Assembly (NCBI RefSeq): GCF_018802605.1
Contig: NZ_CP069161.1
Span: forward strand, 4,005,733 to 4,069,732
DNA length: 64,000 bases
Source: Paludibacterium paludis
GTDB taxonomy: Bacteria; Pseudomonadota; Gammaproteobacteria; Burkholderiales; Chromobacteriaceae
Reading direction: 5' to 3'
The notes under the pieces are model-generated. The model did not search any database, was not told the origin of the DNA, and worked only from the letters and a program-made list of their open reading frames with translations. Every line of letters starts with the position of its first letter. The stretch's first letter is position 1. This document shows positions 19,201 to 28,873 of this stretch, piece by piece. The translations under genes were made by a program, and so were the position numbers.

Positions 19201-20058
19201 ATGAAAATTGCGATAGCCACATTGACCGCGTCAGCCTTTCTGCTCACCGGATGCGGTAGCGGAGGAAACAACGGCAGTTCCTCGAACACCCAGCAGACTA
19301 CGACCCGCGCCGGCACCCCGATCACCGAGAAACAAAACCCGGAAGGGATCTGGCTGGGCACAACCAAGAACCGCAAGCGGGCCTTCGCCCTTGTCGGCCC
19401 GGTTCAGGCAAGCGGCCACCAACCGTTCCACTTTGCCATTGACGTCGGCACGCACCGTTACATGCCAAGCATCGCCGGATTCCTGACCAGCCAGATCCGG
19501 ACCTTTTCAGCCAACGATGTCAAAAGCCCATTCTCGGCCACCCGGCTGGCGCTGGAGGGCAACATAACCAGCGGGCAGTTCCTGACGGCGCGTCTGGTGG
19601 TACCAGGATCGTCCAATGACACACCGGTCGAAGAATACGCGTTCGACTACAACCCGGATTACGATCGTCCTCTGCCGGTGAAAGCCCTGATGGGCAACTA
19701 CAGCGACCTCGCCCGCACCCTGCCCGGCTACGGAGGTTATGACCATCAGTCCCCCCTGGCGCTAACGGTCGACGGGCACGGTATCCTCTCGGGTCATGTG
19801 AATGGCTGCGCGGTCACGGGAACCCTGTTCGATCTGGGCAAGAACCAGAAACGGCTCTTCTCGCTGACGCTGGAGGCCACTCCGTACGACTCCAGCACCA
19901 CCTGCTTCTCGGGCAAACGGGGCGAAACCCGAGCCGTCGGCCTCACGGGCCTGGCCACATTGACACGGTTCAAGGGCGATAACGTCGACTCCCTGCTGTT
20001 TGCCGCCACCGATGCCACAGGCGAGCGTCTGCTGGCCGGCGCGGTGGCCAAACAATAA
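19201..20058 (+). CDS. Lipoprotein of unknown function
   Basis: The 285-residue product has a lipoprotein signal ending in the lipobox LTGC (Cys18), followed by a Gly/Asn/Ser/Thr linker. The ATG at 19201 follows GAGATGGA. The mature part (residues about 45-285) looks beta-rich with repeated Gly-x-(Ser/Thr) turns. Two later Cys (GCAVTG and TCFSG) could pair. It is probably anchored in the outer membrane. No family was recognised. It stands alone and converges on the patatin gene. Confidence 0.75.
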   Translation: MKIAIATLTASAFLLTGCGSGGNNGSSSNTQQTTTRAGTPITEKQNPEGIWLGTTKNRKRAFALVGPVQASGHQPFHFAIDVGTHRYMPSIAGFLTSQIRTFSANDVKSPFSATRLALEGNITSGQFLTARLVVPGSSNDTPVEEYAFDYNPDYDRPLPVKALMGNYSDLARTLPGYGGYDHQSPLALTVDGHGILSGHVNGCAVTGTLFDLGKNQKRLFSLTLEATPYDSSTTCFSGKRGETRAVGLTGLATLTRFKGDNVDSLLFAATDATGERLLAGAVAKQ

Positions 20059-20203
20059 GGGGATAGGTCAGCATGGGGAGGGCGTATCCGGCTTGTGTTG
20101 CGGTAGCGCGGTGAACCGCCGAACAGGGAGATCATGCGGGCCGGTCCTTTGCGAACGGGGTTTCGCGTCAGGCATGGGCGAGAAGGCCCGCCCGCACAAG
20201 CCG

Positions 20204-21094
20204 TCAGGCGCCGGCCATGACTCTCGCCTTGTCCTGCAACAGCTTGCGAATCTGCGGCAGCGCCTGCCGCGCGGCGGCTTCGCCCGCCGCGATCGCTTGG
20301 TTGCGCGCCTCGAACGCCGCCGAGCCGATGTTCTGCACCCTCGGCTGAATGATCACATCGGCCGCCCGCAGCTCCTGAGCCAGGCCGGCGACACTCATGA
20401 TATTCAGGCTCTGGTCGAGGATGGACAGAAAACCGGTCGCCTTGCCTTTGCCCGGTCGCGCCGAGATGTCCACGGCGATCACGAAGTCCGCCCCCATCTC
20501 CCGCGCCGCGCTGACAGGAACCGGACTGACGAGTCCGCCGTCAACGTAACGTTTGCCGCCAATGTCCACCGGCAGGAAGATGTTGGGAATGCTCGCCGAA
20601 GCGCGCACGGCCTGCCCGGTGTTGCCAAGGCGAAACACCACGCGCCGTCCGGTATCCAGCTCGGTGGCAACCGCGCCGAACGGTTTGGCAAGTTTTTCGA
20701 TGGGCCGGTTGCCCACTTCCTTATTAATGAATCCCTGCAGCTTCTCCCCCTTGATGAACCCCCGGGTGGACAGCGTGAAGTCGGTCAGATTGCTCTCGTC
20801 CAGTGCGGCGGCCTTGGACTGCAACTGGGCGGGGGTATAACCGGCGGCATACAGGCTGCCAACCACGCTTCCGGCGCTCGTACCGGTCACGATGTCGGCG
20901 CTGATGCCGTTGGCCTCGAGCACCTTGATCACCCCGACATGGGCGAATCCCTTGGCCGCGCCGCCGCCTAGCGCCAGGGCGATACGGGGTTTGGGGAGGA
21001 TTTTCGGTTGGGAAGGCTGGACAATGGGAGACTGGGTGCCACAGGCGCACAGCAGCAAGGCCAGCACCGGGGCGAAACGTTTAACGGAAAACAT
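20204..21094 (-). CDS. Patatin-like phospholipase, predicted lipoprotein
   Basis: This 296-residue patatin-family serine acyl hydrolase resembles RssA. The signal ends in lipobox LCAC (Cys18). The oxyanion-hole motif GGGAAKGFAHVG is followed by the nucleophile elbow GTSAG (Ser73), and the Asp of the catalytic dyad is in DGG (Asp186). It probably hydrolyses lipid acyl esters at an envelope membrane. It is the last gene of the biotin operon, only 11 bp after bioC, so it is probably co-transcribed. That linkage is unusual and suggests an acyl-chain-related role, but the biotin connection may be accidental. Confidence 0.9.
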   Translation of the reverse strand: MFSVKRFAPVLALLLCACGTQSPIVQPSQPKILPKPRIALALGGGAAKGFAHVGVIKVLEANGISADIVTGTSAGSVVGSLYAAGYTPAQLQSKAAALDESNLTDFTLSTRGFIKGEKLQGFINKEVGNRPIEKLAKPFGAVATELDTGRRVVFRLGNTGQAVRASASIPNIFLPVDIGGKRYVDGGLVSPVPVSAAREMGADFVIAVDISARPGKGKATGFLSILDQSLNIMSVAGLAQELRAADVIIQPRVQNIGSAAFEARNQAIAAGEAAARQALPQIRKLLQDKARVMAGA

Positions 21095-21105
21095 GACTAT
21101 TCGGT

Positions 21106-22002
21106 TCAGTTCGGTTTCTTGATGAATTCGATGACTTGGCGGCCATCCGGCAAGACGGCGCCCTTGCGCGAGGATTCGGATTTCCAGGCATGCCCATACA
21201 CGACCTCATAGGTCGCTGGAAGTTTCCCATCTTTGCGAAATACTTCATAAGCATCAACCGCAGTCTGCCAGGCACGTTTGCCGGTCAGACCGCGCGGACG
21301 CCCCGCCATTGCATTATGCGCCCCTATACTTTTCAGATCTCGCATTACCGCTTTTGCATCCGGATAGGTCATGACGATCTTCTCCATGTCCATCACCGGC
21401 TCGGCGAACCCGCCCTTGAGCAAGGCATCGCCCAGATCATGCATATCGATGAAGCGATTGACGTGGGAGGCGGAGTCGACAGCGGCGAAAGCCTGGCGCA
21501 ATTCGGTCAGGGTATCGGGTCCCAGCGTGGAAAACATCAGCATCCCTTGCGGCTTGAGCACGCGGCGGAATTCCGCGAACACGCGATCCGGAATGTTCAC
21601 CCACTGGATGGCAAGATTGGACCAAATCATGTCGACGCTATTGTCGGCCAGCGGCAACGCCTCCAGATCGCCGCACGTCATCCACGGATCCTTGCCGAAC
21701 CAGCGCCCCAGAAGGCCCGCGCCACGCCGGACTTTCTCGCGGGAAACCGACAACATGCCGTGCGCCAGATCCAGTTCGACCACGCGTGCCTCCGGATAAC
21801 GGCGCCGCAAGGCGGCGGCGCTTTCGCCGGTACCGCTGCCGGCATCGAGAATCAGCCGGGGCGCCACCTTGATATAGTCAAGCCGTTCCCCCATGCGCAC
21901 CGCCACCTCCCGCTGCAGCACCGCCGCCTCGTCATAGTGTTGCGCCGCCTTGTCGAACGAGGCGCGTACCCGGGATTTGTCGGTATAAAAGACTTCGGTC
22001 AT
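21106..22002 (-). CDS. bioC: Malonyl-ACP O-methyltransferase BioC
   Basis: This 298-residue SAM-dependent methyltransferase primes biotin synthesis by methylating malonyl-ACP. The SAM-binding glycine motif (LDAGSGTGESA) lies near residue 50, followed by the acidic motif around VELDLAHGML. The family's long C-terminal region is present. It overlaps bioH by four bases (ATGA), so the two are translationally coupled. Together they provide the BioC-BioH pimeloyl-ACP route. Confidence 0.94.
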   Translation of the reverse strand: MTEVFYTDKSRVRASFDKAAQHYDEAAVLQREVAVRMGERLDYIKVAPRLILDAGSGTGESAAALRRRYPEARVVELDLAHGMLSVSREKVRRGAGLLGRWFGKDPWMTCGDLEALPLADNSVDMIWSNLAIQWVNIPDRVFAEFRRVLKPQGMLMFSTLGPDTLTELRQAFAAVDSASHVNRFIDMHDLGDALLKGGFAEPVMDMEKIVMTYPDAKAVMRDLKSIGAHNAMAGRPRGLTGKRAWQTAVDAYEVFRKDGKLPATYEVVYGHAWKSESSRKGAVLPDGRQVIEFIKKPN

Positions 22003-22763
22003 GCGTTGCTTTCCAGATGGTGGGCGAGCCGCGTCACGAACTCGCTCTCGTGAGACAGGAACGGGGCATGCGATGCCCTGGGGAATTCGTGCAAAGTGGC
22101 GAAGGTCAGATTGTCGCGCAACCAGTGCGCCGCGCCGATCGGCGTGATGGCATCGCGCGCGCCGTGAAAAAGTCCGACCGGGCAGAGGATATCCGGCGCG
22201 AGCGACCGCCCATCGCCATCGAGCAGCAGCGCGAGCGCGCTTTTGAGTCCCGCCGGCCGACCATGGGCGAACAGCAGATCCCTGACCGCTCGCAACGTTT
22301 CCCGGGCCTCGGGCGCGCCCAACATCTGCAAAGCCAGAAAACGCTCGAGCGTGAGATCGAAGTCATCGTCAAGGCTGTCGGCGACAGCGTTCAGATGACG
22401 CGCCTCCTGAGCATGCGGCCAATCGCCGCGGCGTGTGAAACAGGGACTGGTCGACACCAGCGCGAGGCTTTTCACTTGATGGGGATGACGCGCGGCCCAG
22501 TGCTGGGCGAGATAGCCGCCGAGCGACCAGCCGACGACCTGCACGGGAAACGGAAACAGCCCGGCCAGCGCATCGGCGATCGCCGGAGCGTCAAAAGGGT
22601 CGAGAGGCGGCGATGCCCCGTGCCCTGGCAAATCCACCGCATGCAGGCAGAACCGGGACTCCAGCGCATCGGCAATACGTCCGAATACTCCGCCGTGCAA
22701 CCCCCAGCCATGCAGGAGCACCACATCGGAGCCACGGCCGCGCGTCTCAACAAATAGATTCAT
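21999..22763 (-). CDS. bioH: Pimeloyl-ACP methyl ester carboxylesterase BioH
   Basis: This 254-residue alpha/beta hydrolase removes the methyl group from pimeloyl-ACP methyl ester, ending chain elongation. The catalytic triad is visible: Ser80 in GWSLG, Asp204 in GARDAI and His232 in RASHAP, close to the E. coli numbering. The N-terminal HGWGLHGGVF oxyanion segment is typical. It overlaps bioC by four bases. A 187 bp gap separates it from bioF, partly filled by a small frame that overlaps this start. Confidence 0.95.
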   Translation of the reverse strand: MNLFVETRGRGSDVVLLHGWGLHGGVFGRIADALESRFCLHAVDLPGHGASPPLDPFDAPAIADALAGLFPFPVQVVGWSLGGYLAQHWAARHPHQVKSLALVSTSPCFTRRGDWPHAQEARHLNAVADSLDDDFDLTLERFLALQMLGAPEARETLRAVRDLLFAHGRPAGLKSALALLLDGDGRSLAPDILCPVGLFHGARDAITPIGAAHWLRDNLTFATLHEFPRASHAPFLSHESEFVTRLAHHLESNA

Positions 22764-22891
22764 GGGCAGTCAGATTGGGGCAAGGCATCCGTTTCGCAAG
22801 TACGCACGGCCCCGCCGGTCAATGGCCAACGCCGACGCGGGACGGGCGAAATAGTCGCCAGGATCATATGGCGGTTCGGGCGCGTCGTCAT
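22760..22891 (-). CDS. Possible 43-codon ORF coupled to bioH
   Basis: A small frame (start MTTRPNRHMI) lies in the bioF-bioH gap, and its stop overlaps the bioH ATG as ATGA. It is basic, with no recognised motif, and its ribosome-binding site is poor. It may be an untranslated or coupling leader rather than a functional protein. Confidence 0.2.
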   Translation of the reverse strand: MTTRPNRHMILATISPVPRRRWPLTGGAVRTCETDALPQSDCP

Positions 22892-22950
22892 GCCTTCATG
22901 GTAGCCACTCGCTCCCGGTTCGCCGTGGTTGTGCGCGATGACGACCCCCT

Positions 22951-24105
22951 TCACGGCGACGCCAGAACCGCCAGGCGACCGATCAGCCGGTCGACATCCT
23001 GTTCCGAATGGGCCGCGCTCAGCGACACCCTGAGGCGTGCCGTTCCCTCCGGAACGGTGGGAGGACGGATGGCCGGCACCTGGAACCCCTCGTCGAACAG
23101 GGCGGCGGCGACATCGAGCGCGCGCCTGGCATCGCCAAGCACCACCGCCTGAACCGGCGTGCGCGAAGGCAGGACCGCCACCCCGGCCGCGCCCAGCTCG
23201 CGTTGCATCCTGGACGCGAGCGCCAGGACATGCCCGCGGCGCCATGGCTCTCCCCGCATAACCTCAAGACTCGCCAGCACGGCGGCGGACAAGGCGGGAG
23301 GAGACGCCGTGGTATAGATATAAGAGCGCGCCCGATTGACAAGCCATTGGCAAACCCTGCGATCGGCCGCGACAAACGCGCCGGACACGCCGGCGGCCTT
23401 GCCGAGCGTCGCCATACCGATCAGTCGCGGCGACGCGAGCGAGGCCTCCGCCAAACTGCCGCGCCCGTCCCCAAGCACGCCGAAACCGTGGGCATCGTCC
23501 ACATAGAGCCAGGCATCGAAACGTTCCGCCAGCTCAAGAAGACCGGCAAGCGGCGCCTCGTCGCCATCCATGCTGTACACGGCGTCCACCGCGATCAGCC
23601 GGCCGGCCGCTTCGGTTGTCGACAGCAGGTGCGCCAGATGATCCAGGTCATTGTGGCGAAAACGGCGGAAGGTCGCGCGCGACAGCTGGCAGGCATCATT
23701 GAGCGACGCATGGTTGAGCTTGTCGCCGAACACCGCGTCGCCACGCCCGGCGAGCGCGGTGATCACCGCGAGATTGGCAAGGTAGCCCGAGGAGAACAGC
23801 ACGCTCGCCTCCCGCCCGACAAAACCGGCGAGCGCGGTTTCGGCTTCCTCGTGCGGCGCGAAATGGCCGGCGACGAGGTGGGACGCGCCGCCGCCCACGC
23901 CGTAATGCCGCACGGCCCGGGTCACGGCCGCGATCAGCGCGGGGTGATTGGCAAGACCGAGGTAATCGTTGCTGGCAAAGGCGATACGCGACCGGCCGCC
24001 GACAACGACATTCGCGCCCTGCGCGGACTCCAAGGTCTGCCGCTGCCGGAAAAGCCCCCGGCCGGCCAGCGCCGCGAGGGCGGCATCGATTTCATCCGGT
24101 TTCAC
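22951..24105 (-). CDS. bioF: 8-amino-7-oxononanoate synthase
   Basis: This 384-residue PLP-dependent alpha-oxoamine synthase condenses pimeloyl-ACP (or CoA) with alanine. The PLP lysine is Lys236 in TLGKAAG, the same position as in E. coli BioF. The YVDDAHGFG segment that binds the cofactor is present, and so is the N-terminal SNDYLGL motif. It starts 13 bp after bioB on the minus strand. Confidence 0.96.
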   Translation of the reverse strand: MKPDEIDAALAALAGRGLFRQRQTLESAQGANVVVGGRSRIAFASNDYLGLANHPALIAAVTRAVRHYGVGGGASHLVAGHFAPHEEAETALAGFVGREASVLFSSGYLANLAVITALAGRGDAVFGDKLNHASLNDACQLSRATFRRFRHNDLDHLAHLLSTTEAAGRLIAVDAVYSMDGDEAPLAGLLELAERFDAWLYVDDAHGFGVLGDGRGSLAEASLASPRLIGMATLGKAAGVSGAFVAADRRVCQWLVNRARSYIYTTASPPALSAAVLASLEVMRGEPWRRGHVLALASRMQRELGAAGVAVLPSRTPVQAVVLGDARRALDVAAALFDEGFQVPAIRPPTVPEGTARLRVSLSAAHSEQDVDRLIGRLAVLASP

Positions 24106-24118
24106 GGCGTTCTGCCGT

Positions 24119-25108
24119 TCAGGCCGGGGAAAGATCGAGCTTGGCCAGCAGCTCGCGATCGGCGATGGCGTCCGGGTTGTCGGTCGTCAGCAGCTTGTCT
24201 CCATAGAAGATGGAGTTGGCTCCGGCGAGAAAACACAGGGCCTGCATGGCCTCCGGCATTTCCCGGCGTCCGGCGGACAGGCGCACATAGCTTTGCGGCA
24301 TGGTGATGCGGGCCACGGCGATGGTCCGCACGAACTCGGTCCAGTCGATCGGCTCGGCGCCTTCGAGCGGCGTGCCGCCGACCTTGACCAGATTGTTGAT
24401 CGGCACCGATTCCGGAGGCGGCGTGAGGTTCGCCAGCTGCGCGATCAGGCCGGCGCGATCGCGGCGGGTTTCGTTCATGCCGACGATGCCGCCACAGCAG
24501 ACGGAAAGGCCCGCGCCGCGCACCTTGCCCAGGGTGTCCAGCCGGTCTTCGTACTCGCGCGTCTGGATGATGTTGGCGTAATTATCCGGCGCGGTATCCA
24601 GATTATGGTTGTAATAGTCGAGACCGGCATCGGCGAGCTTTTCCGCCTGACCCTCTTTGAGCAGACCGAAGGTCGCACAGGTCTCGAGTCCCAGCGCCTT
24701 CACCTCGCGCACCATCTCCAGGGTTTTTTCCAGGTCGGCGTCCTTCGGGCCGCGCCAGGCGGCGCCCATGCAGAACCGGCTGGCGCCATTGGCGCGCGCG
24801 GCGCGCGCCGCCTCCAGCACCTCGTCGACGGTCAGCATCGGCGTGTCCTCCACGGGCGTGTCGTGATGGGCCGACTGCGGGCAGTAGCCGCAGTCCTCCG
24901 GACAGCCGCCGGTCTTGATCGACAGCAGCGTGGACAGTTGCACCCGGGTCGGATCGAAAAACTGGCGGTGAATTTCCGCGGCGCGGAAAACCAGTTCCAT
25001 GAACGGCAGGCCGAGAAGCGCCTCGATGTCCGCGACACTCCAGGCGGATCCGGAAGGATGGGGCGTGGCAGGTTTGGAAAAGGCAATGGAAGTGGCGTGC
25101 ATGGGCAT
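24119..25108 (-). CDS. bioB: Biotin synthase
   Basis: This radical SAM enzyme inserts sulfur into dethiobiotin. The CxxxCxxC cluster is Cys69-Cys73-Cys76 in [20 protein letters not shown] and the C-terminal FYGDKLLTT segments are conserved. I chose the ATG at 25108 (MPMHATS), giving 329 residues; an in-frame TTG at 25186 would add 26 residues but lacks a ribosome-binding site, and ATG 25102 is also possible. It is the first gene of bioB-bioF-bioH-bioC-patatin. bioA and bioD are not in this window. Confidence 0.95.
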   Translation of the reverse strand: MPMHATSIAFSKPATPHPSGSAWSVADIEALLGLPFMELVFRAAEIHRQFFDPTRVQLSTLLSIKTGGCPEDCGYCPQSAHHDTPVEDTPMLTVDEVLEAARAARANGASRFCMGAAWRGPKDADLEKTLEMVREVKALGLETCATFGLLKEGQAEKLADAGLDYYNHNLDTAPDNYANIIQTREYEDRLDTLGKVRGAGLSVCCGGIVGMNETRRDRAGLIAQLANLTPPPESVPINNLVKVGGTPLEGAEPIDWTEFVRTIAVARITMPQSYVRLSAGRREMPEAMQALCFLAGANSIFYGDKLLTTDNPDAIADRELLAKLDLSPA

Positions 25109-25204
25109 ATCCCGTACCGGCTCCGCGGACAGCGGGCCGCGAAAGTGGCTAAAGTTGAGGTCGTATAACGCGAAACTGTCGGACAATAGTGCGGGAGAGG
25201 CGCC

Positions 25205-25915
25205 ATGCTGTCAAATTTGTTGAAATATAAAATTGACAACTGCACAATATTTAATCAAATTTGTGTGGTATGCCGTGCAACAGGAACCCGCCACGGCCTC
25301 TGCGCCCCCTGTCTGACGATGCTGCCGGAGCTCACCGGACCCCGTTGCCCGGGATGCGCGTCGCCCTCCCCGCAAAACCAGCCCTGCCGGGCCTGCGCGA
25401 CGAATGAACACGCGCTGGACGCCATACACGCTTCATATGAATATTGCTACCCCCTAGCGCAAATAATTCAGGCCTTCAAGTACCAGAAGCGCATGGAGCT
25501 GGCCGGAGCGCTGGGTTTCGCAATGCGCAGGAAATTGGGTACAATCCCGCCCTGCTTTGATGTTGTCATCGCTGTTCCGCTGTCAAATGAACGACTTGCC
25601 GAACGCGGATTCAATCAGAGCGAGTTGCTGCGCGAAGCGCTTCTCGGTTCCGGAAAATCGTCCGGATCGCCAACATGGTGTTGGCGAAAACGCAACACTT
25701 TGCCGCAGGCCCGGCTCGGACAGCTCCAGCGGACCCGCAATCTCGAGAATGCTTTTGGCGTAGAACATAGGTGCGACGGGCTCGAAATCGCCATTGTCGA
25801 CGACGTGTCGACCACCGGATCCACCCTCGAAACCCTGGCCTCCGAGCTCAAAAAACGGGGGGCAAAACGGGTCGAAGCCTGGGTCCTTGCCCGGTCATTT
25901 TCGTCAGTTACTTGA
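25205..25915 (+). CDS. comF: ComF family phosphoribosyltransferase-like protein
   Basis: The 236-residue product has an N-terminal zinc-ribbon-like set of CxxC pairs (CVVC, CAPC, CPGC, CRAC) followed by a PRTase-type fold with the PRPP-binding [10 protein letters not shown] motif. Members are needed for DNA uptake during competence. The ATG at 25205 follows GGGAGAGG. It is divergent from bioB; the first 35 bases of the gene contain half of an inverted repeat described separately. trmL follows by 39 bp. Confidence 0.9.
   Translation: MLSNLLKYKIDNCTIFNQICVVCRATGTRHGLCAPCLTMLPELTGPRCPGCASPSPQNQPCRACATNEHALDAIHASYEYCYPLAQIIQAFKYQKRMELAGALGFAMRRKLGTIPPCFDVVIAVPLSNERLAERGFNQSELLREALLGSGKSSGSPTWCWRKRNTLPQARLGQLQRTRNLENAFGVEHRCDGLEIAIVDDVSTTGSTLETLASELKKRGAKRVEAWVLARSFSSVT
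25209..25238. promoter_or_regulatory. AT-rich inverted repeat between bioB and comF
   Basis: TGTCAAATTT (25209-25218) and AAAATTGACA (25229-25238) are complementary at nine of ten positions with a ten-base spacer. It lies within the first codons of comF and about 100 bp upstream of bioB. It does not match the BirA operator I know, so it is only a candidate operator for the biotin operon or a pair of -35-like elements. Confidence 0.4.
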
Positions 25916-25954
25916 CCAACTTTTTGATTCTTTGGAACAATCCTGCTGCCAACG

Positions 25955-26419
25955 ATGTTCACAGTAGTTCTATTTCAGCCGGAGATACCGCCTAACACAG
26001 GCAATGTGATTCGTTTATGTGCCAACACCGGCTGTGAACTGCATCTGGTCAAACCGATGGGGTTTCCGCTGGACGACGCCAAACTGCGCCGTGCCGGACT
26101 CGACTATCACGAGTATGCCCGTCTCGTCGTGCACGAGAACTGGGAGGCCTGCCAGGCAACACTCCAGGGGCGGCGCATTTTCGCCGCCACCACCAAGGGC
26201 GCGACGCGCCATGACCAGACCCAATTCCGACCCGGGGATGTATTCCTGTTCGGACCGGAATCGCGTGGCCTGCCGCAAGACGTGCTGGCAGGGTTTTCCG
26301 CCGATCGCCGGATCCGGCTGCCGATGCAGCCCCAATCGCGCAGCATGAACTTGTCGAATGCTGTGGCCGTTACCGTTTATGAGGCGTGGCGGCAAATCGA
26401 TTTCGAGGGAGGAATCTGA
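25955..26419 (+). CDS. trmL: tRNA (cytidine/uridine(34)-2'-O)-methyltransferase TrmL
   Basis: This 154-residue SPOUT-class methyltransferase modifies the wobble base of certain leucine tRNAs. The family N-terminus ([18 protein letters not shown]) and the C-terminal knot motifs (FGPESRGLP and [17 protein letters not shown]) are clear. Length is normal. It lies between comF and rlpA. Confidence 0.95.
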   Translation: MFTVVLFQPEIPPNTGNVIRLCANTGCELHLVKPMGFPLDDAKLRRAGLDYHEYARLVVHENWEACQATLQGRRIFAATTKGATRHDQTQFRPGDVFLFGPESRGLPQDVLAGFSADRRIRLPMQPQSRSMNLSNAVAVTVYEAWRQIDFEGGI

Positions 26420-26457
26420 AGCGTTCACATGTTGGCCCAACAGCATAAGGGAGGTTT

Positions 26458-27318
26458 ATGAAGCCTGTATTCCGATGGCTGTGGCTGTTAATCGTCAGTC
26501 TAGTGCTCGTGGCCTGTTCCACCGTCAAGACCGCAAGCGCCACCAGTCAACCGTCGGCAAAACCGACAAAGAAAACCACCGCCCGCGGCGGCGCCTATTT
26601 CCAGAACGATGGCCCGGCAAGCCACATCCCCGTGAATCTGGATCTGGTGCCCAATGCGGTTCCTCAAGACGAGCCGCTGATTCGCGCGGCCAACCTGCCC
26701 TACACCGCGATGGGCATGAGCTTTCGCCCCGATACCAGTCCGGCTCCGTACCGGGCCCGGGGCAAGGCATCCTGGTACGGTCGCCAGTTTCATGGCCGCC
26801 GCACCACGTCGGGCGAACGCTACGACATGTTCGCCATGACGGCGGCGCACCCCACCCTGCCGATCCCGAGCTATGCCCGGGTGACCAATCTGGACAACGG
26901 CAAATCGGTGGTCGTGCGCATCAACGACCGGGGACCGTTCCATCGTGGACGCCTGCTCGACCTGTCCTACGCGGCCGCTCACCGCCTGTCCTTCGTTGGC
27001 CAGGGCAGCGCAAGCGTGCTGGTGGAACGGGTATGGCCGACCGAGGGCGAAACGACCCTGACGGCGCGCAACGACGCGGGACTGCGCCAGGATGAAAGCC
27101 CCAAGTATCTGCAATTGGGCGCCTTCAACAGCCTGGCGAACGCGGAGGCCATGCTCAAGAAGCTGGTCGACGAGCTGGACAAGGGCTATGACGACAAGCT
27201 TGGCATCGTGAACCAGCAGGGGGTGTACCGGGTCCGGCTCGGCCCCTTCAGTTCCGATGCCGCTGTTCGCACGGCGGCGGAAACGCTGAACGTGGAAACC
27301 ATCGTGATGAACAACTGA
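26458..27318 (+). CDS. rlpA: RlpA-type septal lytic transglycosylase lipoprotein
   Basis: This 286-residue outer-membrane lipoprotein has its lipobox at LVAC (Cys20). Residues about 100-185 form the double-psi beta-barrel domain with GKASWYG and the catalytic-type segment VRINDRGPF. The last ~70 residues are a SPOR domain that binds denuded peptidoglycan at the septum. A terminator follows at 27348. Confidence 0.94.
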   Translation: MKPVFRWLWLLIVSLVLVACSTVKTASATSQPSAKPTKKTTARGGAYFQNDGPASHIPVNLDLVPNAVPQDEPLIRAANLPYTAMGMSFRPDTSPAPYRARGKASWYGRQFHGRRTTSGERYDMFAMTAAHPTLPIPSYARVTNLDNGKSVVVRINDRGPFHRGRLLDLSYAAAHRLSFVGQGSASVLVERVWPTEGETTLTARNDAGLRQDESPKYLQLGAFNSLANAEAMLKKLVDELDKGYDDKLGIVNQQGVYRVRLGPFSSDAAVRTAAETLNVETIVMNN

Positions 27319-27347
27319 CGCAAGACGACTGACGACGCCACAGGACA

Positions 27348-27380
27348 GGGCGGGGTACCGGCAACGGCCCCGCCCTTTTC
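27348..27380 (+). terminator. Rho-independent terminator after rlpA
   Basis: GGGCGGGG (27348-27355) pairs with CCCCGCCC (27368-27375), followed by TTTTC. It ends the comF-trmL-rlpA direction. Confidence 0.85.
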
Positions 27381-27395
27381 ATTTTTCAAAGGCAC

Positions 27396-27423
27396 AAAAA
27401 AACCCGGCGACCAGGTCGCCGGG
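27396..27423 (-). terminator. Rho-independent terminator after engB
   Basis: On the minus strand CCCGGCGACC and GGTCGCCGGG form a near-uninterrupted stem followed by seven T residues. It lies about 80 bp beyond the engB stop, back to back with the rlpA terminator. Confidence 0.88.
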
Positions 27424-27500
27424 CAAACGATGCCTATAGTGTCAGCTAAAGGCTCCCGCTCAGGGAGGCAAGCGGGGGTGCGCAAGCACCAGACGGTTAG

Positions 27501-28139
27501 TCACGGGGAGTCCGGCAAAGTTCCGTCATCCGGCGCGCCATCGCCACCGTCCATCTCGGAAAACCATCCTTCCACGACGGATTCGACTTCCTCGACACCG
27601 CTTTTCTTGAGGCTGGAGAACAATTGCAGTGTCACCCCCGGATACTCGGCGAGAGCCCGCTTCACCGCCGCGAGGGTTTTTTGCTGCTCCTGGCGCGACA
27701 GTTTGTCCGCCTTCGACAACAGGATGTGCACGGGACGTCCGGTATCCCGGAAGAAATCGAGCATCTGGATATCCAGATCCTTGAGCGGATGACGGATATC
27801 CATGATCAGGATCAGCCCGATCAGGCTGTCGCGGGTCTGCAGATAGCGGCCCAGCAGGGCGACCCAGTGGCGGCGCACCGCTTCCGGCACTTCGGCATAG
27901 CCGTAGCCCGGCAAATCGACCATATAGCGCTCATCGCCGAGGTCGAAAAAGTTGATATGCTGGGTGCGTCCCGGTGTCTTGGAAACGAAGGCGAGCCGCG
28001 TGCGGTTGGCCAGCGTATTGATCGCGCTGGACTTGCCGGCATTGGAGCGGCCGACGAAGGCGACTTCCGCCCGGGTGGGGGGAAGATCCTTCATATGATT
28101 CACTGTTGTGAAAAAACGTGCGTTCTGAAAAATCGTCAT
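27501..28139 (-). CDS. engB: Ribosome biogenesis GTPase YihA/EngB
   Basis: This 212-residue circularly simple GTPase is required for 50S ribosome assembly. The P-loop is GRSNAGKSS, switch II region is DLPGYGYA and the G4 motif is SKAD. I placed the start at ATG 28139 ([10 protein letters not shown]), which matches Neisseriales homologues; the open frame extends to 28286 without conserved sequence. It is divergent from cytochrome c4. Confidence 0.95.
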   Translation of the reverse strand: MTIFQNARFFTTVNHMKDLPPTRAEVAFVGRSNAGKSSAINTLANRTRLAFVSKTPGRTQHINFFDLGDERYMVDLPGYGYAEVPEAVRRHWVALLGRYLQTRDSLIGLILIMDIRHPLKDLDIQMLDFFRDTGRPVHILLSKADKLSRQEQQKTLAAVKRALAEYPGVTLQLFSSLKKSGVEEVESVVEGWFSEMDGGDGAPDDGTLPDSP

Positions 28140-28231
28140 AGTAGTAAGGCTGAATGCATTTCGTATAGAATAGCAGGTTTGAGATTGCCACTTTTTGCGA
28201 TTTTTGCGAAATCCGTGTCTTAGGAGCGACC

Positions 28232-28846
28232 ATGAAACGAACGATGCTGTTGGCAATGGCAGCGGCAGCCCTGTCTGGCAACGCACTTGCCCAAGCCCCG
28301 GCCGGCAAGGGGGATCCGATCAAAGGCAAGCAGATCGCCGAAACGGTTTGCGCGGCGTGCCATGGAGCTGACGGCAACAGCGTCGCCGCAGCCAACCCGG
28401 TACTGGCAGGCCAGAGCCAAGCCTATCTTGTCACCCAGCTCAAGGCGTTCAAGGGCGGCGTGCGCAAGAATCCGACCATGCTCGGCATGGCGTCGACCCT
28501 GTCGGAGAACGACATGCAGAACGTCGCCGCCTGGTTCAGCGCGCAACCGGCCAAGCCCCGTCAGGCAGCGGACAAGACCCAGATGGAACTGGGCAAGAAA
28601 ATCTACCGCACCGGCAACGCAGCGACCCATGTTCCGGCCTGTATGGCCTGCCACGGCCCGAGCGGCGCCGGCCTGCCCGACCAGTATCCGCGCCTGGGCA
28701 GCCAGCACGCGGGCTATGTGGCCAAGCAGCTGACCGACTTCAAGGCCAACGCCGACCGCAAGAACGCGACCATGTACGACATCGCCAGCCGTTTGAGCGA
28801 TGCCGAAATGAAGGCGGTATCGGAATATATTTCCGGCCTGCGTTAA
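28232..28846 (+). CDS. Di-heme cytochrome c4
   Basis: The 204-residue protein has a signal peptide (cleavage after ALA near residue 20) and two tandem c-type domains, each with a CxxCH heme site (CAACHG and CMACHG). Distal Met ligands are likely in the TMLGM and NATMYD segments. It is a periplasmic electron carrier to terminal oxidases. The ATG follows AGGAG. The next genes encode its maturation machinery, which fits the context. A strong terminator follows. Confidence 0.94.
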   Translation: MKRTMLLAMAAAALSGNALAQAPAGKGDPIKGKQIAETVCAACHGADGNSVAAANPVLAGQSQAYLVTQLKAFKGGVRKNPTMLGMASTLSENDMQNVAAWFSAQPAKPRQAADKTQMELGKKIYRTGNAATHVPACMACHGPSGAGLPDQYPRLGSQHAGYVAKQLTDFKANADRKNATMYDIASRLSDAEMKAVSEYISGLR

Positions 28847-28873
28847 TCGAAACTTTTGTGTCATGCCTCACTC

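Noticed and set aside
25209..25238. A BirA operator before bioB
   Set aside because: The arms do not match the TTGTAAACC-type consensus, so I kept it only as an unassigned inverted repeat.
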